From Falsiroseomonas sp046052145 (GTDB lineage: Bacteria; Pseudomonadota; Alphaproteobacteria; Acetobacterales; Acetobacteraceae), in assembly GCA_046052145.1 (NCBI GenBank), contig JBJOMW010000008.1:96928-160927 (forward strand): a stretch of 64,000 bases of DNA. The letters run 5' to 3'. Made by a program: the position numbers and the translations under genes. This document shows positions 16,635 through 23,834 of the stretch, piece after piece. The first letter of the stretch is position 1, and each line of letters opens with the position of its first letter. The notes below the pieces were generated by a model that saw nothing but the letters and a program-made list of their open reading frames with translations, did no database searches and was not told the origin of the DNA.

Positions 16635-17693
16635 TCAGGACAGGCCGACCCGCTTGTTCACGAAGTCGAGCGTGTAGGCCCGGCGGAAGTCCATGCCAGC
16701 GGGGTAGAGGCCGACATCGCGCATCATCTCGTAGAAGCCCTGCCAACGCTCATGCGTCATCGCGCCGATGCCGAGGCGTTCGGCGTCGCCGGAGCGGACG
16801 ATGCCGTACTCGTTCATGATGCGGATGGCATGGGCGATCTTGGCATCGTCCATGTCCGGGTTGTCGCGCTTGATCAGCGCATTCGCCCCCTCGATCCCCT
16901 GGCCGGTCATGTACTGCGTCCAGCCTTCCATGGTGGCGTTGACGAAGCGCTGCACCGCATCGCGCCGCTCGTTCATGACGCGCGTCGTGATGTCGATGGT
17001 CGTCTGGTAGTTGGCGAAGCCTGCATCAGCGAGGAGGAAGATGCGCGGCCGCGCGCCCGCCTGCTGCGCCGCATAGGGCTCGGAGGAGAGGAAGCCCTGC
17101 TGGATCGCGTTACGGTCCGCGAGGAACGGCCCGACATTGAAGGTGTAGGGGCGGATCTGCTCGTCGGTGAAGCCGAAGCGGCGGCGCAGGAACGGCCAGA
17201 AGGAGGTGCGGCCCTGCGCGCCGATCAGGACCGGGCGGCCGCGCATATCCTCGAAGGAATTGATGCCATTGCCGTCATGCGTCATCAGAACCTGCGGGTC
17301 CTTCTGCATGATCGAGCCGATGCAGATCGCCGGCAGCCCTTCCCGCACGTAGTTGAGCGCCTGGAAGGCGTTGGACATGATCATGTCCACCCGCCCCGCC
17401 AGCAGCAGCTGCGCGAAGTTCATCTGCGGACCGCCCATGCGCAGATCCACCTCGAGCCCATGGCGGCGGTAGATGCCAGCGGCGACCGCCTGGTAGTAGC
17501 CGCCATGCTCGGCCTGGGCGCGCCAGTTGGTCTGGAAGGAGAGCCGGTCGAGGCTCTGCGCCACGCCGACCCGCGCACCCGGCACGGCGGCAAGTACGAA
17601 GCCCGCCGCACCGGCCAGCAGGCTGCGGCGCTCGATGCGGTAGCGCGTGCGCCCTGGCGCACCCTGGTCAATCACGCTGTCCTTGCTGGCCAT
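16635..17693 (-). CDS. NMT1/ThiY-like ABC substrate-binding protein
   Basis: About 352 residues. A twin-arginine-like leader (RIERRSLLAGAAGFVLA) is followed by a mature region starting LSFQTNWRAQAEHGGYYQAVAAGIY, which is the pattern of NMT1/THI5-like periplasmic proteins that bind pyrimidines such as formylaminopyrimidine. Later DMRGRPVLIGAQG is also typical of this family. ATG 17693 has GGAGGGA eight bases upstream and is preferred over ATG 17717. First gene of the importer/amidohydrolase operon. About 270 bases upstream are gene-free and include an AT-richer patch (17890-17915). Confidence 0.9.
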   Translation of the reverse strand: MASKDSVIDQGAPGRTRYRIERRSLLAGAAGFVLAAVPGARVGVAQSLDRLSFQTNWRAQAEHGGYYQAVAAGIYRRHGLEVDLRMGGPQMNFAQLLLAGRVDMIMSNAFQALNYVREGLPAICIGSIMQKDPQVLMTHDGNGINSFEDMRGRPVLIGAQGRTSFWPFLRRRFGFTDEQIRPYTFNVGPFLADRNAIQQGFLSSEPYAAQQAGARPRIFLLADAGFANYQTTIDITTRVMNERRDAVQRFVNATMEGWTQYMTGQGIEGANALIKRDNPDMDDAKIAHAIRIMNEYGIVRSGDAERLGIGAMTHERWQGFYEMMRDVGLYPAGMDFRRAYTLDFVNKRVGLS

Positions 17694-17962
17694 GATCGTG
17701 GTCCCTCCATCCGTCACAGGGTCGGAGCAGCCAAGCTGCGCTCAGCCCGGGGGATCAGCCCCCCCGCTGGCACAGGCCCCTATGTCACCATCGGGAGAGC
17801 AAGGGCCATGCCACGTGGAACCGCCAGCGAATGGCGGCTGCCGCGTTGGGGCACGGAATAGCCCAAGGCCGATCTGACGCGAAAGTGGGCAATTGCGTAA
17901 AAAACCGTACACGCGGCAGGCTCCGTCGGCGCCCAGGGCCGGCCTGCGCCCTCGGCGGCGGT

Positions 17963-18994
17963 TCAGAACGCCAGCTGCACCTTCATGGCGCGCCGCCGGT
18001 CGGACGCCAGGTCGAAGGCCCGGACTGCCTCTGCCACAGGCACCACCTCGGTCAGCATCGGGGTCGGGTCGAGCCGGCCCGCGGCCAAAACCTCCACCGC
18101 ATGGGCGAATTCCGCATGGAAGCGGAAGGTGCCGACCAGCCGCGCCTCCCGCGCGACCAAGGCCGAGAGCGGTACAGCTGCCTCCCCGCCGACGCCGACC
18201 TGCACGACCGTCCCGCCCGGACGGATCGCGGCCAGCGCGCCCACCAGCGCCGCGCCGGCGCCCGAGGCTTCAAAGGCCACGTCGAAATGCCCCTTCCCCG
18301 CCGTATAGGCCGCAAGCGCCTCGGGTTCGGCCTGCAAGGCATGGGTGCGATCCGCGCCCATGGCGCGCGCAATGCCGAGCGGTTCCGCGACGAGGTCGGT
18401 CGCCACGATCTCCCGCGCGCCGGCCAGCCGCGCCACGGCGACGCAGAGCACGCCGATCGGGCCCGCCCCCGTCACCAGCACCCGCGCGCCAAGCAGCGAC
18501 CCGGCCTGGGCGGCGGCATGCAGGCAGACGGAAAGCGGCTCGGCGAAGGCCGCGCGCTCCACCGAAAGCCCGGGCGGCAGCTTAACGGCCCGCGCGGCTT
18601 CGCAGGTGAAGGCACGGCGGAAGGCGCCCTGGACATGGGGCATGCGCATCGCGCTGCCGAGGAAGCGCATCTCCGTGCAGTGGATCGGCCGGCCGGCCAG
18701 GCATTGCGCGCAGCCGCCGCAGGGCAGGCTGGGGTTCACCGCCACGTCATCGCCTGGCGCGACATGGGTGACGCCGGGGCCGATGGCCTCCACCGTGCCG
18801 GCGGCCTCATGGCCGAGCACCATGGGCTCTCTCACCCGCACCGTGCCGAAGCCGCCGGCATGGTAGTAGTGCAGGTCCGAGCCGCAGATGCCGCCGCGGC
18901 CGATGCGGATGCGCACCTCGCCGGGGCCGGGATCGGGCGCCGCATGCGCCTCGACCCGCAGGTCGTGCGCGGCGTGGATGACGACGGCCGTCAT
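17963..18994 (-). CDS. L-idonate 5-dehydrogenase-like zinc alcohol dehydrogenase
   Basis: 343 residues, the usual length of the zinc-dependent MDR family and of IdnD. Catalytic zinc residues appear in GGICGSDLHYYHAGG (Cys, then His of GHEAAG); the structural zinc cysteines are in LPCGGCAQCLAGRPIHC. The NAD(P)-binding GAGPIG motif is present. HYYHAGGFG is the local signature of idonate dehydrogenases, which oxidise L-idonate to 5-ketogluconate. The ATG overlaps the stop of the 2-hydroxyacid dehydrogenase gene (ATGA), pointing to joint sugar-acid metabolism. A T6 run on the minus strand about 60 bases after the stop may mark termination. Confidence 0.85.
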   Translation of the reverse strand: MTAVVIHAAHDLRVEAHAAPDPGPGEVRIRIGRGGICGSDLHYYHAGGFGTVRVREPMVLGHEAAGTVEAIGPGVTHVAPGDDVAVNPSLPCGGCAQCLAGRPIHCTEMRFLGSAMRMPHVQGAFRRAFTCEAARAVKLPPGLSVERAAFAEPLSVCLHAAAQAGSLLGARVLVTGAGPIGVLCVAVARLAGAREIVATDLVAEPLGIARAMGADRTHALQAEPEALAAYTAGKGHFDVAFEASGAGAALVGALAAIRPGGTVVQVGVGGEAAVPLSALVAREARLVGTFRFHAEFAHAVEVLAAGRLDPTPMLTEVVPVAEAVRAFDLASDRRRAMKVQLAF

Positions 18995-19929
18995 GCGACG
19001 GGCGTCAGCAGCGGGCGGCCATCCATCTGCGCCTCCAGGTTATCGCGCATCAGCCGGCCCATATCCTTGCGCGTCTCGACCGTGCCGGAGGCCGCATGCG
19101 GCTGCAGCACGACATTGTCGAAGCTAAGGAAAGCCGGGTCGATGTCCGGCTCGTTCAGGAACACGTCGAGCCCCGCCGCGCCGATCCGCCCGGCGCGGAG
19201 CGCTTCCAGCAGCGCCACCTCGTCCACCACCGTCCCGCGGGAGACGTTGCAGAAGATGGCGCCGGGCTGCAGCGCCTCGATCGCGGCGCGGTCCACCAGG
19301 CCCTGCGTCGCCGCCCCGCCCGCGGCCGAGACCATCAGCACATCCACATGCGGCGCGAGCGCCGCGGGCGTCGGGTACCAATCATAGGGCACATCCTTCT
19401 GCTGCCGCGCGCTATAGGCGATGGGCATGCCGAAGGCCGCCGCGCGGCGGGCGATGGAGCTACCGATGCGCCCGAGCCCGACAATGCCAAGCCGCTTGCC
19501 CCAGACGCGTGTCGTCAGCGGCATGGAGCCCTTTGTCTTCCAGGATCCATCGCGCACCCATACATCGCCCGCCGGGATGCGGCGCGCCGCGGCCAGCAGC
19601 AGGCCAATCGCCATATCGGCGACTTCCTCGGTCAGCACATCGGGTGTGTTGGTCACGCGGATGCCGCGCGCCTTCGCCGCCGGAACATCGATCAGGTCAT
19701 AGCCAACACCGTAGCAGGCGATGATCTCGGTCCGCGGCAGTGCATCCATCATCGCCGCATCGGCACCGACCTCGCCCTTGGTGCAGATGGCGCGGATGCT
19801 CTCTCGCCCGCGCGCCAGCATGCCGGGCTTGTCATCGGCGGCGTAGTAGAGATGAACATCGAAGCGCTCGGTCAGCGCCTCGATATCCCAGGCCGGCAAT
19901 TCGCCGACGACGAGCAGGCCGGGCTTCAT
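18991..19929 (-). CDS. D-isomer-specific 2-hydroxyacid dehydrogenase (glyoxylate/hydroxypyruvate reductase-like)
   Basis: 312 residues with the two-domain Rossmann fold. The NAD(P)-binding motif is GLGRIG, the catalytic Arg is in NVSRGTVVDE, the Glu in NEPDIDP, and the His in LQPHAASGT. The family reduces glyoxylate, hydroxypyruvate or 2-ketogluconate-type acids. Given its coupling to an idonate dehydrogenase-like gene, a keto-sugar-acid reductase is plausible. GAGGG lies about ten bases before ATG 19929. The upstream gap to denD contains a small hairpin array. Confidence 0.88.
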   Translation of the reverse strand: MKPGLLVVGELPAWDIEALTERFDVHLYYAADDKPGMLARGRESIRAICTKGEVGADAAMMDALPRTEIIACYGVGYDLIDVPAAKARGIRVTNTPDVLTEEVADMAIGLLLAAARRIPAGDVWVRDGSWKTKGSMPLTTRVWGKRLGIVGLGRIGSSIARRAAAFGMPIAYSARQQKDVPYDWYPTPAALAPHVDVLMVSAAGGAATQGLVDRAAIEALQPGAIFCNVSRGTVVDEVALLEALRAGRIGAAGLDVFLNEPDIDPAFLSFDNVVLQPHAASGTVETRKDMGRLMRDNLEAQMDGRPLLTPVA

Positions 19930-19954
19930 CGTTGCATGCCCTCAAACGCCGGGC

Positions 19955-20027
19955 GCCGGCTCCGCCGGCTTGGCTTCGCCGGACCACCGGCGGCCGCCAT
20001 TCGGTGGCTCGGCCCGCTGCGCGGGCC
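19955..20027. repeat. Cluster of short intergenic hairpins
   Basis: Between denD and the hydroxyacid dehydrogenase gene lies a run of small dyads. They include GCCGGC-TCC-GCCGGC (19955-19969), CCACCG...CGGTGG (19984-20007, with an inner GCGGCCGC) and GGCCCGC-TGC-GCGGGCC (20011-20027). Loops are mostly three bases. The arrangement resembles the longer hairpin arrays at 27236 and 50513. Confidence 0.55.
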
Positions 20028-20044
20028 GCCTGCGACGCGCATTC

Positions 20045-21031
20045 TCATCGGGCGATACTCCCCCCCAGCTCGTCCTCGACATGGGCGCGGATGATCTCGT
20101 CGAAGGTCTTCTCAGCGACGAAGCCGAGCTGCTCCGCGCGGCGCGCATCGAAGCGGCGCGGCCAGCCGGAGATGATGCGCCAGACCGTCTCATCCGGCTC
20201 GCGGCGGATCAGCGCGACCGCCTTGTCGCCGGCAACGCGGCGCAGCGCCTCGATCTGCTCGGCGACAGTCGCGGCGAGGCCCGGCATGGTGAGGCTCCGC
20301 CGCGCGCCCATCGGCGCGGTGTCCAGCGTCGCGGCATGCAGCAGGAAGCCCACCGCCGCGCGTGGCGAGGCGTGCCAATGCATCACCGTGTCGGGCACAG
20401 GCAGCACGGCCGGGAGCCCGGCCAGCGGCTCGCGCAGGATGGAGGAGAAGAAGCCGCTGGCGGCCTTGTTCGGCTTGCCCGGTCGAACACAGATGGTCGG
20501 CAGGCGGATGCCGATGCCATCCAGGAAGCCGCGGCGGGAGTAATCCGCCAGCAGCAATTCGCCGATCGTCTTCTGGGTGCCGTAGCTGGTCAGCGGCGTC
20601 AGATGGAAATCGTCCGGGATCGCCTCCGGGAAGGGCGCGCCGAAGACCACGATGGAGGAGGTGAAGACGACCCGCGGGCAATAGCCCGGGTTGCGGATGC
20701 CCTCCTGGCGGATCGCCTCGAACAGCAGGCGCGTACCGTCAAGGTTGATGCAGTAGCCCTTGTCGAAATCCGCCTCCGCCTCGCCAGAGACGATGGCGGC
20801 CAGGTGGAAGATCACATCGGGCCGAGAGCCGACCATGCAGGCGGCCTCACCCGGCGCGGATAGGTCGGCGGCCCAGGCGCGGCCGGCGAAGCCCGCCGGC
20901 ATCTCGGGGGCGACGACATCCACCAGGCTGAGCGTGTCCACCTTCCGCCCACCGATGCCGCCATCGGCGACGATGCGCGCGACAAGCTTGCGGCCGATCA
21001 TGCCGGCGGCGCCGATGACGAGGACGTGCAT
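20045..21031 (-). CDS. denD: D-erythronate dehydrogenase-like NAD-dependent epimerase/dehydratase
   Basis: 328-residue extended short-chain dehydrogenase. The N-terminal nucleotide-binding motif is GAAGMIGRKL, and the catalytic YxxxK is in TSYGTQKTIGELLL. Segments RLPTICVRPGKPNKAASGFFSSILREPL and MPGLAATV match the DenD branch, which oxidises D-erythronate at C2 in tetronate catabolism. Partner enzymes of that route (OtnK, OtnC, OtnI) are not seen in this window, so the role is inferred from family similarity. It may work with the sugar-acid dehydrogenases just downstream. Confidence 0.8.
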   Translation of the reverse strand: MHVLVIGAAGMIGRKLVARIVADGGIGGRKVDTLSLVDVVAPEMPAGFAGRAWAADLSAPGEAACMVGSRPDVIFHLAAIVSGEAEADFDKGYCINLDGTRLLFEAIRQEGIRNPGYCPRVVFTSSIVVFGAPFPEAIPDDFHLTPLTSYGTQKTIGELLLADYSRRGFLDGIGIRLPTICVRPGKPNKAASGFFSSILREPLAGLPAVLPVPDTVMHWHASPRAAVGFLLHAATLDTAPMGARRSLTMPGLAATVAEQIEALRRVAGDKAVALIRREPDETVWRIISGWPRRFDARRAEQLGFVAEKTFDEIIRAHVEDELGGSIAR

Positions 21032-21061
21032 GCTTCCTGACCCTCCCGGAGGGCCAGGACG

Positions 21062-21166
21062 CTAGACCATGATCAGCGCCGATAGAAGCGCCGATCATGG
21101 TCTAGCCTATTGTTTGGTCGCGTGATTCACGCCTTCGACCGTTCCAGTCTTCGGCGATCACGCTCT
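21062..21166 (+). repeat. 105-bp dispersed repeat, copy A
   Basis: This 105-bp segment recurs in reverse orientation at 54042-54146 with only two mismatches (98 % identity by direct comparison). It opens with an 18-bp inverted repeat beginning CTAGACCATGATC and ending GATCATGGTCTAG around an 8-base loop, with one mismatch in this copy. It continues through the dyad GCGTGA-T-TCACGC. It lies between the start of denD and the end of homospermidine synthase. No reading frame or target-site duplication is evident. Confidence 0.85.
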
Positions 21167-21214
21167 GATGCGGCTCGGCGCAGCACGAAAGCGCCCCCAG
21201 GGGACGCTCTGGGG

Positions 21215-22633
21215 TCAGCCGACGCGGATGTTGGCGAACTGCCAGGGGTCGGTCGTGTCCACCGCTTCGGGGAACAGCACCCCGCGGCCCTGCAGCGGGG
21301 TCCAGTCGGAATAGACGCCAACGACCTCGCCCAGATAGGGCGCGCAGATCTCCAGGATCCGGGCGTGGTCCATCTCGTCGGATTCGACCACGCCCCGGCG
21401 CGGATTCTCGATGGCCCAGATCACCCCGGCCAGCACCGCCGCCGTCACCTGCAAGGAGGTCGCATTGTTGTGCGGCGCGACGCGGCGCGCTTCCTCGATG
21501 GTCAGGCGCGAGCCGTACCAATAGGCGCCCTTGGCATGGCCCATCAGCAGCACGCCGAGCTCGTCCATGCCCCGCACGATCTCGTCGGTCATCAGCCGCT
21601 TTTCCGGCTGCATCTCCCAGTTCTTGCCGGCCAATTCGTGGACGGACAGCACCGCATCGTCGCAGGGGTGATAGGCGTAATGCGACGTCGGGCGATAGCG
21701 CACGGAGCCATCTGCATGGCGTGCCGTGTAGTAGTCGGCCAGCGAGATGCTTTCGTTATGCGTGATGAGAAAACCGTGGAACGGCCCTTCCAACGGCGTC
21801 CAGCTGCGGACGCGGGTGGAGGCGCCCGGGCGCATCAGATAGATCGCCGCGTCGCAGCCGAAGCCGTGGCGATGACCATCGCCCGGCAGCGCCTTCTCAT
21901 GCGTGCCCCAGCCGAGTTCCGCCGGCTGGCTGCCTTCGCCGACGAAGCCGTCCACCGACCAGGTGTTGACGAATTCGCCCGGCTTCTTCGGGAAGCTGCC
22001 GACCTGGGTGTCGCGCTCCGCGATATGGATCACCTTGATGCCCAGCCGCTCCGCGATCACGGCCCAGGCGGCGCGGTCCGCAGCCGGCGGCGGGTTCGCA
22101 ATCGGCGCGCCGGTGTCGCGGGCGATGTCGAGCAGCGCCTGCTTCACAAAATGGCTCACCAGCCCCGGATTGGCGCCATGCGCGGTGATGGAGGTCGGGC
22201 CGCCCTCGGCCATGGCGCGCAGCGCGATCGCGTCCTCCCGCATCGCGTAGTTCGACCGCTGGGAGGGCGTCAGCGCGGGGTCGGTGTAGCCGCCCGCCCA
22301 GGGCTCCACCACCGTGTCGAGATAGAGCACGTCGAGCTTCTGGCAGAGCTTCATCAACTCGACCGAGGACACATCCACCGACAGGTTCAGCAGGAAATCG
22401 CCCGCGCCCAGCATGGGTGAGAGCAGTGCGGCGAAATTCTCGCGCGTCGCGGCCTGCTCGATGAAGCGGATGCCGTATTCGGCCGCGACCTCCTGCCCGC
22501 GCGGCTCGGCGGTCACGATGGTGATGCGCTCGCGCGGGATGTCGATGTGGCGAAGGATCAGGGGCAGGACACCCTGCCCGATCGAGCCGAAGCCGAGCAT
22601 GACGAGGCGTCCGCCAAAGGCGACGTGCTGCAT
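21215..22633 (-). CDS. hss: Homospermidine synthase
   Basis: About 472 residues, close to the usual 477 of bacterial homospermidine synthases. It makes sym-homospermidine from two putrescines (or putrescine plus spermidine) using NAD as a prosthetic group. The Rossmann motif is MLGFGSIGQG near the N terminus. Conserved stretches LSVDVSSVELM, YLDTVVEPWAGGY, AHGANPGLVSHFVKQAL and PHNNATSLQVTA follow. Start 22633 is preferred because TTGGAG lies about ten bases upstream; ATG 22666 has no such site. The agmatinase-family gene just upstream could supply putrescine, so the two genes form a polyamine module. Confidence 0.93.
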   Translation of the reverse strand: MQHVAFGGRLVMLGFGSIGQGVLPLILRHIDIPRERITIVTAEPRGQEVAAEYGIRFIEQAATRENFAALLSPMLGAGDFLLNLSVDVSSVELMKLCQKLDVLYLDTVVEPWAGGYTDPALTPSQRSNYAMREDAIALRAMAEGGPTSITAHGANPGLVSHFVKQALLDIARDTGAPIANPPPAADRAAWAVIAERLGIKVIHIAERDTQVGSFPKKPGEFVNTWSVDGFVGEGSQPAELGWGTHEKALPGDGHRHGFGCDAAIYLMRPGASTRVRSWTPLEGPFHGFLITHNESISLADYYTARHADGSVRYRPTSHYAYHPCDDAVLSVHELAGKNWEMQPEKRLMTDEIVRGMDELGVLLMGHAKGAYWYGSRLTIEEARRVAPHNNATSLQVTAAVLAGVIWAIENPRRGVVESDEMDHARILEICAPYLGEVVGVYSDWTPLQGRGVLFPEAVDTTDPWQFANIRVG

Positions 22634-22786
22634 GATGGAGGTCTCCAAGGCGGACAAGGACGGCATGGCCGGGCGTCTGTGGCGGCGTGGACGCGGGCCG
22701 GGGCGGCATGTCGGACGCGACGGGTCTCGTCAAGATCGCCAACCGTCCGGGCGCCGGCTGCGCCGCAGGCCGCCGCCCAGGCCGCC

Positions 22787-23674
22787 TCACCCAGCCCGGC
22801 AGAGATACTCCCAGGCGATGGTCGCGGCCGCGAGCGCCGTGATCTCCGCCACATCATAGGCCGGCGCGACCTCCACCACATCCATGCCCCGCCAGTCGAG
22901 CCCGCCGATCCGCCGCAGCACCGCCTGCACCTGCCAAGTGGCAAGGCCACCGACCTCGGGCGTGCCCGTGCCGGGCGCGAAGGCGGGGTCGAGCGCATCG
23001 ATGTCGCAGGAGAGATAGGCGGGCGCCTGGCCGACGACCTCCGCGATCCGCGCGGCGATGGCGGCAGGGCCGGCCTCATGCAGCTCGATGGCCGACAGCA
23101 CCGTCACGCCCTGGGCGCGGGTCCAGTCCATGATCTCCGGCTCGACCGGCGAACGGATGCCGATCTGGATCATCCGCCGGGGATCCACCAGCCCTTCCGC
23201 CAGCGCGTGGAAGAAGGGCTGCCCGTGGGAGAAGCGCTGGCCGAAGCTTTCGGGCCAGGTGTCGAGATGCGCATCGAACTGCACCAGCGCGAGCGGCCCG
23301 CCGACACGCCTGGCCAGCGCCCGCAGCAGCGGCAGCGAGATGCCATGCTCGCCCCCGAGCGCGACCAGATGCTCCTGCTGCGCCGCCTGGGCTTCGATCT
23401 GCGCCAGGCTGCCGGCGAGGTCGCCAAGCGCGAGCGCGAAGTCCCCGACATCGGAGAGCGGCAGGCTGCGAAAATCCACGCGTGTCGTCGGATGCGAGCC
23501 GTCCACCAGCATGCGCGACGCGCGCCGGATCGCCGCCGGCCCGTCGCGCGCCCCCGCACGGTTGGTGGTGCCGAGATCGAGCGGGATGCCGGCAACCGCG
23601 ATGCCACGTCCGCCGCCACCCGGCGGCAGGCCGAGGAAGCCGGGCGGCGTGGCGAAGGTGGGTACAAGGCTCAT
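22787..23674 (-). CDS. speB: Agmatinase/arginase-family ureohydrolase
   Basis: 295-residue ureohydrolase. Mn-binding motifs are LGGEHG (first His ligand), QFDAHLDTW (Asp/His/Asp) and SCDIDALDPAFAPGTGTPEVGG (the two late Asp ligands). Agmatinase hydrolyses agmatine to putrescine and urea; other family members act on guanidino acids. It is placed as agmatinase because the next gene on the strand is homospermidine synthase, which consumes putrescine. ATG 23674 has AGGAAC about nine bases upstream; longer in-frame extensions have no homology. Substrate assignment is probable but not proven. Confidence 0.82.
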   Translation of the reverse strand: MSLVPTFATPPGFLGLPPGGGGRGIAVAGIPLDLGTTNRAGARDGPAAIRRASRMLVDGSHPTTRVDFRSLPLSDVGDFALALGDLAGSLAQIEAQAAQQEHLVALGGEHGISLPLLRALARRVGGPLALVQFDAHLDTWPESFGQRFSHGQPFFHALAEGLVDPRRMIQIGIRSPVEPEIMDWTRAQGVTVLSAIELHEAGPAAIAARIAEVVGQAPAYLSCDIDALDPAFAPGTGTPEVGGLATWQVQAVLRRIGGLDWRGMDVVEVAPAYDVAEITALAAATIAWEYLCRAG

Positions 23675-23834
23675 CTGCCGTTCCTGCCAACTCCGTCCCG
23701 GCCAAGCCAGCACAAACGACCTGCCCAGGCCCCCGGCGATCAACGGGCGCGCATGCGGTGGCGCGCCGCGCGGGCCCACCGGCGCGGAAGGAAAGCGTGA
23801 CAGCCCCCTCGGGCTGCCTCTAGCCTCCGCTCCG

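Noticed and set aside
17880..17925. Riboswitch (TPP type) ahead of the ThiY-like importer
   Set aside because: The AT-richer patch with AATTGCGTAAAAAACC does not contain the CTGAGA and related conserved elements of a THI box.
22634..22786. N-terminal extension of homospermidine synthase or a small gene upstream
   Set aside because: No ribosome site or similarity supports ATG 22666 or longer; the region is a short gap with weak GC dyads.
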